The translations under genes were made by a program, and so were the position numbers. Below the pieces are notes generated by a model. It saw only the letters and a program-made list of their open reading frames with translations. It did not search any database and was not told the DNA's origin. A stretch of DNA of 45,309 nt, taken from positions 1-45,309 of the IMG/VR virus record IMGVR_UViG_3300048592_000194, one strand, 5' to 3'. Positions 1-5,842 of this stretch are shown here, piece by piece; within the stretch, counting starts at the first letter, position 1, and every line of letters starts with the position of its first letter. Source of the DNA: a virus.

Positions 1-370
1 CCGCGCCGCTGAGGTCCGCGCCGCGGAGGTCCGCGCTGCTGAGGTACGCGCCGCGGAGGTACGCGCTGCTGAGGTCCGCGCCGCGGAGGTACGCGCTGCT
101 GAGGTACGCGCCGCTGAGGTCCGCGCCGCTGAGGTCCGCGCCGCGGAGGTACGCGCCGCTGAGGTACGCGCCGCTGAGGTCCGCGCTGCTGAGGTCCGCG
201 CCGCGGAGGTACGCGCCGCGGAGGTACGCGCCGCGGAGGTCCGCGCTGCTGAGGTCCGCGCTGCTGAGGTACGCGCCGCGGAGGTACGCGCCGCGGAGGT
301 CCGCGCTGCTGAGGTACGCGCCGCTGAGGTCCGCGCCGCTGAGGTCCGCGCCGCGGAGGTACGCGTCGGC
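1..370. repeat. 15-bp tandem repeat array (pentapeptide coding), left arm
   Basis: About 24 tandem copies of the unit gaggtXcgcgcYgcZ, where X is c or a, Y is c or t and Z is g or t. All other positions are invariant. On the minus strand each unit encodes one pentapeptide. Only three of the four Y/Z combinations occur (c/t, c/g, t/t); the one that would encode Arg-Ser is absent. The array continues at 45035-45309. Confidence 0.95.
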
Positions 371-490
371 TTTAACCGCCACTTTGACAGCCAGCCCGAG
401 TTTCAATCCTTCGCTGGCATCCGCAGCGCAATCAATCTCGGCAGTAAAAATGACCGAGCAGGTAAGTCGGTTCTTGATGTCAAAGCGCAT
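1..490 (-). CDS. Pentapeptide-repeat protein, N-terminal part (continues at 45309)
   Basis: Read leftward from ATG 488-490. The protein opens with about 45 non-repeat residues (MRFDIKNRLTCSVIFTAEID...) and then passes into uninterrupted pentapeptides A-(D/Y)-L-(S/R)-(G/S), one per 15-bp DNA unit. It has no stop before base 1. Joining it to 44809-45309 after removing the 142-bp terminal overlap gives 849 nt, exactly 283 codons, so about 282 aa; abutting the ends without overlap would shift the frame. Pentapeptide repeats fold as a right-handed quadrilateral beta helix. Some relatives (Qnr/MfpA) mimic DNA, but nothing here shows that role. The start directly abuts the stop codon of the HNH gene, so it belongs to the leftward operon. 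Confidence 0.85.
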   Translation of the reverse strand, partial: MRFDIKNRLTCSVIFTAEIDCAADASEGLKLGLAVKVAVKADAYLRGADLSGADLSGAYLSSADLRGAYLRGAYLSSADLSSADLRGAYLRGAYLRGADLSSADLSGAYLSGAYLRGADLSGADLSGAYLSSAYLRGADLSSAYLRGAYLSSADLRGADLSGA

Positions 491-883
491 TTAATTTCCC
501 CCTGTTGATGGTGACCACTTGGCGATCGGTCGCGTGGCTGTGCGCTGTGGCTCGGCCTTGGCAAATCCGCGGTTGGCGATCTTCCGCTTGACCGGCTCAA
601 GGCCGTAGGTGTGCTTGAGAACGCGGTCGGCCTTTCGCATCCGCGGATTGTCGTCCTTGTGTGTTTTGACATCCGCGCAGTTCTTGCAGTGAACCTTGCA
701 ATTCTCGGCGGTCGGCTCGCCACCCAAGCCGTCGGCCTGGTCGTGCTCATAGATCGGCGTGCCGCGGACCTGGTTGCCGCAGCCCTCGCAGTATGGGATG
801 CCGTCGCGGCAGCAGCGGCGGAACGCGGCCTTGCGTATCGCTTGCGAAAATTCCCGGCGGGTATGGCCGCGCAGCGAGGTCAT
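491..883 (-). CDS. HNH endonuclease-like protein
   Basis: 130 aa. Two CxxC-type pairs (CEGCGNQV near residue 33 and HCKNC near residue 65) flank a central HDQADGLGGEPTAENC core, which matches the zinc-bound HNH fold with the usual L-G-G-x-P-x-x-x-N-C strand-turn. Proteins of this kind are common in rhizobial phage recombination or packaging regions and act as nicking or double-strand endonucleases. Its start (ATG 883) overlaps the ninB stop by four bases and its stop directly abuts the pentapeptide gene, so it is co-transcribed from PL. It lacks the DNA-binding repeats usual in homing enzymes, so a resident phage nuclease is more likely than a mobile one. Confidence 0.7.
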   Translation of the reverse strand: MTSLRGHTRREFSQAIRKAAFRRCCRDGIPYCEGCGNQVRGTPIYEHDQADGLGGEPTAENCKVHCKNCADVKTHKDDNPRMRKADRVLKHTYGLEPVKRKIANRGFAKAEPQRTATRPIAKWSPSTGGN

Positions 884-1299
884 GCTTCCTCCATTGCCGG
901 CTGAAGCGGGGCAGCGTCGTGGTCGTGGAACGTCACGTCATGCTGGGAGCCGAATGCGAGGATCAGTTCCAGCAAGTCGCTCATTTCGGCCTTGGACAGA
1001 TCGGAGGACGAACGGCCGAGGTTCACAAAGCCGGTGCCATCCAAGTTCGGAACCATCCGCAGCTCCCGCTTGAGCGCGTCGAGGAAAAGCAGTTTCCAAT
1101 CGTCCGGCGATAGCTTGACGCCGTGCCAGTTGAGTTGCGTGGCGATGTCCGTCAGGCTGGCCCACATCTTGGAGTTTTGGTCGAGCGACCGCTTGGCCTT
1201 CTTGAACTCGACGCGGGTGCCGGCCGGCAGCTTGCCGATCCAGTCGATGGCGCGCTCGCGGTCGGCCCGGCCGTGCAGGGTGATAAGGGCGCGGCTCAT
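880..1299 (-). CDS. ninB: NinB-like recombination protein
   Basis: 139 aa. The sequence shows the NinB pattern: an N-terminal segment with E-F-K-K-A-K-R-S-L-D-Q-N-S-K-M-W (residues about 32-47), followed by a region with W-K-L-L-F-L-D-A-L. In lambda, NinB (Orf) is a single-strand DNA-binding mediator that helps load annealing or recombination proteins. The start at 1299 gives an ATGA overlap with the preceding small gene; longer readings upstream are Arg/Pro-rich shadow sequence. It lies directly after the exonuclease and ERF genes, completing a phage recombination module. Confidence 0.8.
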   Translation of the reverse strand: MSRALITLHGRADRERAIDWIGKLPAGTRVEFKKAKRSLDQNSKMWASLTDIATQLNWHGVKLSPDDWKLLFLDALKRELRMVPNLDGTGFVNLGRSSSDLSKAEMSDLLELILAFGSQHDVTFHDHDAAPLQPAMEEA

Positions 1300-1457
1300 G
1301 CGCGCCTCCCGAGGTCGTATTGCCGGACGGCCTTCTGGACGGCATCGAAGCAAAAGGGCACGCCGTTGCGGCGTACCATGCGCCGGGCCACCTCGCGCCA
1401 ACTGCGCCAGATGCGGTACAGCCGCAGGGCCTCGGTGATGTCGATCCGCTCCCGCAT
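1296..1457 (-). CDS. Small basic helix-turn-helix-like protein
   Basis: 53 aa (MRERIDITEALRLYRIW...). It is strongly basic and mostly helical by composition, with an A-L-R-L-Y-R-I-W-R-S-W-R-E-V-A-R-R segment resembling a DNA-binding helix-turn-helix. The start shares a base with the exonuclease stop (TGATG) and the stop overlaps the ninB start (ATGA), which supports translation despite the size. No family is recognised. A small DNA-binding or NinX-type accessory protein is an inference from size and position. Confidence 0.6.
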   Translation of the reverse strand: MRERIDITEALRLYRIWRSWREVARRMVRRNGVPFCFDAVQKAVRQYDLGRRA

Positions 1458-2095
1458 CAGGCGGCTTCCTTGTCGCCATACAGGCTGTTGAGCTCGGACA
1501 GCTTCACCGCCATTTCCAGAAGGAATGACGCGATCTCGGCCTCGATCTCCTTGATGCGCTTGTCGTCGCGCGGCAGGCGCTTGACGAACAGGCGCATATG
1601 CTCGGGCATCCGGGGATCGTAGGAAACGAAGTCGCACCACTGGCGGCCGGTGCACGCCATCTGGAACTGCATCTGCGCCTCGTATTTGCCGGGCACCGTC
1701 TTGCCGAGCAGCGTTTCCAGGTGGGTCGCCGTGCTCGGGCACTTGATCTCGACCAGCCCATCCGAGCCGAGCAGGCCGTCGGGGCTGCAACCGGCCTGCT
1801 CGATCTTCGGATGGGGGACGAAGGCGACCTGTTCGACAGCGACGCCTTGGTAGAATTCATATGCGGAACGGGCTTCCGGCTCCGTCTCGGTGCCGTGCTG
1901 CATGGCCGCGTTGGTGTAGGATTCGGCAACGGTGCCGGTCAGGCGTTCGGCGATCAGTTGCGCCATGTAGTTTGCGCGGGATGCCGAGTAGCCCGATTTG
2001 GTCTTGGCGATCACGTCGGACACGCGGGAAGCCGTCACCTTGCCGAGCCGCAGTTGCTTCCACTCGTCGCTGCCCTGAATGATTTCCTCGGTCAT
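1457..2095 (-). CDS. YqaJ-type (lambda exonuclease fold) viral recombinase
   Basis: 212 aa. It begins IIQGSDEWKQLRLGKVTASR, the hallmark G-S-x-E/D-W opening of YqaJ/lambda Exo proteins. Further in are H-G-T-E-T-E-P-E-A-R (residues about 66-75), C-S-P-D-G-L-L-G-S-D-G-L-V-E-I-K-C-P (about 103-120) and Q-M-Q-F-Q-M. These include the PD-(D/E)xK catalytic Asp, Glu and Lys (S-P-D-G, E-I-K). The family digests 5' strands to give 3' tails for a partner annealing protein, here the ERF protein two genes upstream. It overlaps the DnaQ-like gene by four bases. Confidence 0.9.
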   Translation of the reverse strand: MTEEIIQGSDEWKQLRLGKVTASRVSDVIAKTKSGYSASRANYMAQLIAERLTGTVAESYTNAAMQHGTETEPEARSAYEFYQGVAVEQVAFVPHPKIEQAGCSPDGLLGSDGLVEIKCPSTATHLETLLGKTVPGKYEAQMQFQMACTGRQWCDFVSYDPRMPEHMRLFVKRLPRDDKRIKEIEAEIASFLLEMAVKLSELNSLYGDKEAA

Positions 2096-2697
2096 GCTGC
2101 CACCTCAAGCGACTTGAGGTGCAGATAGACCCGGCGGCACGCCGTTAAATCGACCATAGCATCATGCGCGCCGTCCAGTTCTTCATTGAAGAAATGGCGA
2201 ATGCATTCCTCCAGCTTGGGAGGCTTGGGCTTGTCGAAGCCGGCCGCGCGCATCTTTTCGGTCGGGGGCAGTTTGATGATTGGAGACGCGGCCTCCATGG
2301 TGCAGAACAGGGGCTTGCGCAGTGGCATCGTGCGCCCGTAATAGCGCGCAATCGCCACCTCAATCACACCCTTGTCGAATTTGATATTGTGAGCACAAAC
2401 CAGATCGGCCCGCTGGTACAGGTGTGTGAAGGCGGACAAGGCGAATTCGGCGGAAACGCCGAATTGGATTGCCTTCTCATTGGTGATGCCGTGAACCGAA
2501 GCCGCGCGCTCTGGTATGGTTACGATATTTCCATTGCCATCGCGGGGGGCTACAATGAAGCAGAAGCCAGCCACAGGCGAACCGTCATCATCGCACAGTT
2601 CGGCGGCCAATTGAACGATGTAGGGCTGTGCCTCATGATCTGGCGGAAGCCGATCATCGAAAAATCCGGTTGTCTCGGTATCGAAAAACAAGATCAT
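2092..2697 (-). CDS. DnaQ-like 3'-5' exonuclease (DEDD family)
   Basis: 201 aa. Motif I is FFDTETTGFFDD (residues 4-15), with the D-x-E metal-binding pair. Motif II is probably the A-H-N-I-K-F-D segment near residue 95. Motif III is the C-terminal G-A-H-D-A-M-V-D-L (His and Asp). This is the fold of DNA polymerase III epsilon proofreading subunits and many phage repair exonucleases. No polymerase accompanies it, so a role with the ERF/YqaJ recombination pair or in processing DNA ends is more likely than proofreading. Its start makes an ATGA overlap with the ERF stop. Confidence 0.85.
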   Translation of the reverse strand: MILFFDTETTGFFDDRLPPDHEAQPYIVQLAAELCDDDGSPVAGFCFIVAPRDGNGNIVTIPERAASVHGITNEKAIQFGVSAEFALSAFTHLYQRADLVCAHNIKFDKGVIEVAIARYYGRTMPLRKPLFCTMEAASPIIKLPPTEKMRAAGFDKPKPPKLEECIRHFFNEELDGAHDAMVDLTACRRVYLHLKSLEVAA

Positions 2698-3413
2698 TTC
2701 GCGCTCCGCTTTTTGTTGAGGGCCGCAACAGCGCGGTCGAAGTCCTTGCTCGGCAGATCGGAAATGCTGGCGATCTTGAAGTATTTGCAGAGGGCGTCCT
2801 TGTCGGCGGAAACCTCCTCGCAAAGCGCGATCAGGTATTCGGCTCGGTCAAGACTGATCTTCTCGCCGCCGGCAGCGCTCTTGCCGTCGTCGTCGCGGGC
2901 AGCCGCAAGGCCGAGCATCTGCACCAGCGAGTAGCGCTGCAAATAGGTCAGCGTCGAGCCGATGGCTTGGATGGCGTTCTTTGATCCGGTCGCGTCCGGC
3001 GGGCCGGCGAGGGTGGTTTCTTCGCTGTGGCCCGACTTGTGGGACAGGATGCAAGTGACGCTGATGCGGTCGGTCTGGACGGTACGGAAGCGATAGGAGA
3101 GGCCGTGCTTTCCGAGGATGGGATCGACCACGGCGGCAATCGCGGAAAAGTCCGCATATTTCTTGTCGTTGTGGCCGGTCGCATTGCGCGTGATCGGCGG
3201 GATTTCCGCCTTGGCTGCGGCGATTGAGGCGTCAAAATCCTTGCGCGCCTGGTTCTGCTCCCATCGCTCCTGCAAGGTCATGAACTTCTCGATCACGTCC
3301 ATGCCGGCACCGCTTGCCAGCGCGCGCTCGATCAGCGCCATCGGCGTGACGGCGGCGGGCAACTGCGTGGCTGCCGAGGTCTCGGTCTCGGGGATTATGG
3401 AAACCTTGTTCAT
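2694..3413 (-). CDS. erf: ERF-family single-strand annealing protein
   Basis: 239 aa. The core contains K-K-Y-A-D-F-S-A-I-A-A-V-V-D-P-I-L-G-K-H-G-L-S, which fits the ERF pattern with a Y-A-x-L/F signature, and then G-S-T-L-T-Y-L-Q-R-Y-S-L-V, the classic ERF motif. The N-terminus is a short low-complexity leader and the C-terminus a small basic tail. ERF proteins such as P22 Erf anneal complementary single strands during phage recombination and genome circularisation. The ATG at 3413 was chosen because it overlaps the upstream stop; longer forms are Arg/Pro-rich shadow. Its partner nuclease is the YqaJ protein downstream. Confidence 0.9.
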   Translation of the reverse strand: MNKVSIIPETETSAATQLPAAVTPMALIERALASGAGMDVIEKFMTLQERWEQNQARKDFDASIAAAKAEIPPITRNATGHNDKKYADFSAIAAVVDPILGKHGLSYRFRTVQTDRISVTCILSHKSGHSEETTLAGPPDATGSKNAIQAIGSTLTYLQRYSLVQMLGLAAARDDDGKSAAGGEKISLDRAEYLIALCEEVSADKDALCKYFKIASISDLPSKDFDRAVAALNKKRSAK

Positions 3414-3592
3414 CTGGTACGCTCCATGCACTGTTTGATGATGGCGAGGTGTTCGGCGACGCTCTGCTCGGCGGCGTCGAGGCGCTTGGAGAAGTCGTGC
3501 ATCCGCTCGTTGGCTTCCAGCGGGGATGCGCCCGAGTGGCGCTCTCTTGTGTAGAAGGAAGCGAGGAGTTGATCGCGTTCGGCGGGGGTCAT
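3410..3592 (-). CDS. Small hypothetical coiled protein
   Basis: 60 aa (MTPAERDQLLASFYTRERH...). It is helical and charged, without transmembrane or Cys motifs. It is placed in the operon by a four-base overlap with the erf start and another with the upstream gene. No family is recognised. Confidence 0.6.
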   Translation of the reverse strand: MTPAERDQLLASFYTRERHSGASPLEANERMHDFSKRLDAAEQSVAEHLAIIKQCMERTR

Positions 3593-3783
3593 GCGGCGCT
3601 CTCCGCGCGTTCTTCAAGCAAGCGCAGCAAGTCCATGACGGCTTCTTGCTCGGTCGAGCCGAAACCCTGCATGTTCTCGTCGTTATCGAGTTGGGCGCAC
3701 CAGTCGAACCGGCGGTCAGGGATCGGTGGGAAAATGTTGCTTGTCGTGTATTTGGTCCCATTGGGGAAAGTGTGGATTGCCAT
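3589..3783 (-). CDS. Small hypothetical protein
   Basis: 64 aa (MAIHTFPNGTKYTTSN...). It has a short beta-rich start and an acidic helical C-terminus ending L-L-R-L-L-E-E-R-A-E-S-A-A. The stop overlaps the next start (ATGA). No family is recognised; position suggests an early gene product. Confidence 0.6.
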   Translation of the reverse strand: MAIHTFPNGTKYTTSNIFPPIPDRRFDWCAQLDNDENMQGFGSTEQEAVMDLLRLLEERAESAA

Positions 3784-3788
3784 CGCCT

Positions 3789-4037
3789 CTACTCCGCCGC
3801 CTGCAACATCAGTGCCTCGGCTTCGCGCACGATCTCGGCCGTCACATCTTCCATGTGGTTGCCGTCAACGAACTTGACGAAGTGAACAGACTTGCGGTCG
3901 GAGGCGAGAAGGTCCGCGACTTCCGAAACGATCTGCCGGCGGGTGAACTCGGGATTGCAGGTCGCCTCATAACCGGAAGGTCCGGTCTTGCCGGGGTATG
4001 ACTTGCCGTAATCAACCATCAAAATGAAAAACTGCAT
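3789..4037 (-). CDS. First gene of the PL operon, hypothetical
   Basis: 82 aa (MQFFILMVDYGKSYPGK...). Start ATG 4037 follows a good ribosome site (ggagcagg on the minus strand, 4039-4048) and lies about 20 nt after the predicted start point of PL. It ends in an acidic helix. No family is recognised. As the first product of the leftward early operon it could be an antiterminator or regulator, but nothing in the sequence shows this. Confidence 0.7.
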   Translation of the reverse strand: MQFFILMVDYGKSYPGKTGPSGYEATCNPEFTRRQIVSEVADLLASDRKSVHFVKFVDGNHMEDVTAEIVREAEALMLQAAE

Positions 4038-4064
4038 TGCCCTGCTCCCGATTTGATAGGAGCA

Positions 4065-4103
4065 GTTATAGCACGACAATAATTATAGTCAAGCTAGAAT
4101 TAT
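4065..4103 (-). promoter_or_regulatory. PL promoter with two operator-like repeats
   Basis: On the minus strand: -35 TTGACT (4087-4092), 16-bp spacer, -10 TATAAC (4065-4070). A (C/T)ATAATT element lies in the spacer and another just upstream of the -35 box; the two starts are 17 bp apart. The same arrangement, nearly base for base, is found at PR. It drives the leftward recombination/accessory operon and is the probable target of the divergently encoded repressor. Confidence 0.8.
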
Positions 4104-4131
4104 GGCCTTACCGAAAAAATCTGAGACAAAG

Positions 4132-4153
4132 AAAAACCCCGCCGTAAGCGGGG
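4132..4153 (-). terminator. Rho-independent terminator of the repressor operon
   Basis: On the minus strand: CCCCGC, 5-nt loop, GCGGGG, then five T. It lies after the repressor and microprotein genes and just before the PL promoter region, so it isolates lysogenic transcription from the leftward early operon. Confidence 0.9.
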
Positions 4154-4173
4154 CTAGGAGTGTCAACCGATAA

Positions 4174-4206
4174 TGGCCGAGAATTGCCGAGAATTGCCGA
4201 GCGAAT
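4174..4206. repeat. Short tandem repeat gccgagaatt
   Basis: Two full copies of gccgagaatt followed by a third, imperfect copy, between the microprotein stop and the terminator. Function unknown. Confidence 0.7.
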
Positions 4207-4216
4207 TAATGGCCGG

Positions 4217-4345
4217 TCAGTTGCAGACCGTCGTGCAGTGCCGCGTCGAGCCCGATCCCGAGCAATAGGTCTGACAAGTCGGCCCGGCCTCGGCGATTGA
4301 CGTCAGAACCGTGATTAATGCTGCAACTGCTAACAAAATACGCAT
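4217..4345 (-). CDS. Secreted Cys-rich microprotein in the repressor operon
   Basis: 42 aa. A typical signal peptide (MRILLAVAALITVLTSIAEA) is followed by a 22-residue mature part with four cysteines in the spacing TCQTYC...HCTTVC. The start has a strong ribosome site (ggagg, 6 nt upstream). It lies 13 bp after the repressor gene and before the terminator, so it should be co-expressed with the repressor in a lysogen. Signal peptide, disulphide-type Cys pattern and position suggest a lysogenic-conversion product exported to the periplasm. Its function is unknown. Confidence 0.65.
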   Translation of the reverse strand: MRILLAVAALITVLTSIAEAGPTCQTYCSGSGSTRHCTTVCN

Positions 4346-4358
4346 GGTTCCCTCCGTT

Positions 4359-4691
4359 TCAGGTTCCAGTCTTGCCTACGATGGTCTTGGCGATCTCGAC
4401 TATCTTCTGCCGGTCGCCGGTTTTGGCGAATTCCCAGATCGACCAGATGTCGCTTGTGGTGGGGTCCACGGTCAGGAGCTGGCCGGGGGTGCAGCGGTAT
4501 GCCTCTGCAAGGGCCTCCAGGCCGTCCTGGGTGTAGCCCTGCGCGCCCCTCTCCATGGCCGAGATATTGCCGACACTCATCCCAGAGAGCTCGGCTGCCT
4601 GTTCCAGCGTATAGCCACGGTACTTGCGCCAATGCCGGAAATAGGTCGGCCGGCGGACGGGCTTGAACCGGGGGACGACTCTTTTTGCCAT
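4359..4691 (-). CDS. XRE-family repressor (CI-like, short)
   Basis: 110 aa. An HTH_3/XRE domain occupies about residues 20-75: R-K-Y-R-G-Y-T-L-E-Q-A-A-E-L-S-G-M-S-V-G-N-I-S-A-M-E-R-G, with L-T-V-D-P near the end of the domain. There is no LexA-type Ser/Lys peptidase domain, so induction by RecA cleavage is not expected from this sequence. Start chosen at ATG 4691 (MAKRVVPRF). It is divergent from the Cro-like gene, and both flanking promoters carry repeated operators, the usual arrangement for a lysogeny repressor. Confidence 0.85.
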   Translation of the reverse strand: MAKRVVPRFKPVRRPTYFRHWRKYRGYTLEQAAELSGMSVGNISAMERGAQGYTQDGLEALAEAYRCTPGQLLTVDPTTSDIWSIWEFAKTGDRQKIVEIAKTIVGKTGT

Positions 4692-4738
4692 GCCATAAAT
4701 GTTAGCCGTCCCCATCATGACCAAACAGCCTGCCCCAC

Positions 4739-4784
4739 CATAATTATTGCTTGACCATAATTCTTGTCATGCTATAAACGGGGC
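4739..4784 (+). promoter_or_regulatory. PR promoter with two operator-like repeats
   Basis: -35 TTGACC (4751-4756), 16-bp spacer, -10 TATAAA (4773-4778). CATAATT elements begin at 4739 and 4756, 17 bp apart, one ahead of the -35 box and one in the spacer, exactly as at PL. The predicted start point falls at or within a base or two of the Cro ATG (4785). Confidence 0.85.
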
Positions 4785-4988
4785 ATGAAGCTCGATGATT
4801 ACTTCAGGACGACGGGACGACAGAAGCAGGCATTCGCCCGCGCCATAGGCGTCACGCCGCAGATGGTCAGCGCCTACATCAAGGGCGACATCTGGCCCAG
4901 CCGGGAGCGCATGGAGTTGATCGTCTCCGAGACCGGCGGAGAGGTCACGCCAAACGATTTTCTCGATGTCGGCGAGGCCGCTCAATGA
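4785..4988 (+). CDS. Cro-like HTH protein
   Basis: 67 aa (MKLDDYFRTTGRQKQAFAR...). A compact helix-turn-helix is visible: Q-K-Q-A-F-A-R-A-I-G-V-T-P-Q-M-V-S-A-Y-I-K-G, as in Cro/YdaS-type regulators. The -10 box of PR ends 6 nt before the ATG, so the mRNA is probably leaderless. It is divergent from the repressor and shares its operators, so it is the expected lytic-side antagonist. Its last 7 bp overlap the convergent gene at 4982-5218. Confidence 0.85.
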   Translation: MKLDDYFRTTGRQKQAFARAIGVTPQMVSAYIKGDIWPSRERMELIVSETGGEVTPNDFLDVGEAAQ

Positions 4989-5218
4989 ATCGGCAATTGA
5001 CCGATTTGATTGACCATGACGCGCCGGGCGAATTCCTGCGCCGATTCCCACATTCGAACGATGCAGGATGCGGGCACCACGACCGCGTTCCCCACGGGAA
5101 CAAGCTGGCCGTTCTTCTCGACGCAGTTGTAGATCCGCAGGCACCCGCCGCCCGCATCCTCGATCTTGTTGCAGGTCGCAAAAACGTCCGGAACGCAAAG
5201 GGTGTCGAGTTCTCCCAT
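4982..5218 (-). CDS. Conserved rhizobial-phage-type hypothetical, antisense to cro end
   Basis: 78 aa (MGELDTLCVPDVFATCNKIEDAGG...). It contains Cys at about positions 8, 16, 26 and 32 and an F-x-x-R helix near the C-terminus. The reading recalls small proteins often seen near immunity regions of rhizobial phages. It is encoded opposite to cro and converges on it with a 7-bp overlap. It is not in the PL operon and would need its own promoter, presumably in 5219-5330. Function unknown. Confidence 0.6.
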   Translation of the reverse strand: MGELDTLCVPDVFATCNKIEDAGGGCLRIYNCVEKNGQLVPVGNAVVVPASCIVRMWESAQEFARRVMVNQIGQLPIH

Positions 5219-5539
5219 GATTTTTCCCCCGTACTTTGTTGGGGCCATGCCGCCGCACAGCACGGGAAATATAAAACCACATTCCCGTCACGCGGGAAAC
5301 TAAATTATGGCGGTCCGGTAGTTTTCCGGAGTGGAAAATCACCTTGGGTTGCGGGGGCGGAACCATGACCCATCGCAATTTCGGCATCACACGATCCTCC
5401 CTGCCTGAAACCTACTCCTCCTCTCAGGCACACTTGCCCCGCGTGCTTCTTGATGAGCTGATCTGACCGGAGACGGTTCAGGATCAACAGCGTTTGCCAA
5501 TGCAGGTTTGTCCAGCGTGTGTTGTGTGGGGTGCGTTTC
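5219..5539. promoter_or_regulatory. Regulatory spacer with TTCCCG palindromes
   Basis: Contains a perfect inverted repeat TTCCCG-n5-CGGGAA (5282-5298) and a further ACGGGAA half-site (5262-5268), giving three copies of one 6-bp element within 37 bp. It sits upstream of the leftward 78-aa gene and between cro and the next rightward regulator, so it looks like an operator for a second regulator. A CCGG-n7-CCGG repeat follows near 5315-5335. No clear sigma70 boxes were found. Confidence 0.5.
5365..5466 (+). CDS. Possible 33-aa ORF
   Basis: ATG preceded by a purine-rich gcgggggcggaa. It encodes MTHRNFGITRSSLPETYSSS... with no recognisable motif. A leftward reading over the same stretch (5541 to 5305) is equally open, so this may be chance. 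Confidence 0.25.
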   Translation: MTHRNFGITRSSLPETYSSSQAHLPRVLLDELI

Positions 5540-5797
5540 ATGCCCGGATCATTGCAAGACCGAGTTGAGCAAGCGAGGGAAACCGAACGCCAAATCCGTC
5601 AGGGCACTGCCAAAATTGTCAGCGTCAGCAGATTTGGGACTGTTGCCAAGGCGTTATGGCCGATCAAGACCGCGGCCCACGTCGCAGCGATAGGACAGAC
5701 AAACGAAAGGACAGCGGCCCGATGGCTTTCGGGAGAGTTTGAGCCACCTGGAATAGTCATCGCGGCAATCGTCTACGAGATCACTAAGCGAGAGTAA
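5540..5797 (+). CDS. Small HTH-like regulator, rhizobial phage type
   Basis: 85 aa (MPGSLQDRVEQARETERQIR...). The C-terminal half, A-A-H-V-A-A-I-G-Q-T-N-E-R-T-A-A-R-W-L-S-G-E-F-E-P-P, reads as a helix-turn-helix resembling small regulators common in rhizobial prophages. It follows the cro region and precedes the GcrA-like gene. A CII-like or early-switch role is an inference. A pair of complementary GC-rich arms (CCCGC...GCGGG) lies between it and the next gene. Confidence 0.65.
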   Translation: MPGSLQDRVEQARETERQIRQGTAKIVSVSRFGTVAKALWPIKTAAHVAAIGQTNERTAARWLSGEFEPPGIVIAAIVYEITKRE

Positions 5798-5842
5798 GCC
5801 CGCCGGCATCACCCAGCGCGGGCAAGTAATGGGAGCAGGGGA

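Noticed and set aside
1-142. Physical direct terminal repeats of a linear phage genome
   Set aside because: The repeated segment lies in the middle of a coding repeat and restores the gene when overlapped, so an assembly overlap of a circular or permuted genome is simpler.
1-370. CRISPR-like array
   Set aside because: The 15-bp units are continuous with no unique spacers and encode pentapeptide repeats in frame.
1598-2128. Long rightward ORF (176 aa) opposite the exonuclease gene
   Set aside because: It is the complement of a clear YqaJ gene, has no recognisable motif, and such antisense ORFs are expected in GC-rich sequence.
5305-5541. Leftward 78-aa ORF upstream of the 5540 gene
   Set aside because: Open on the opposite strand to the 33-aa ORF, with no motif and no clear ribosome site; could not be distinguished from chance.
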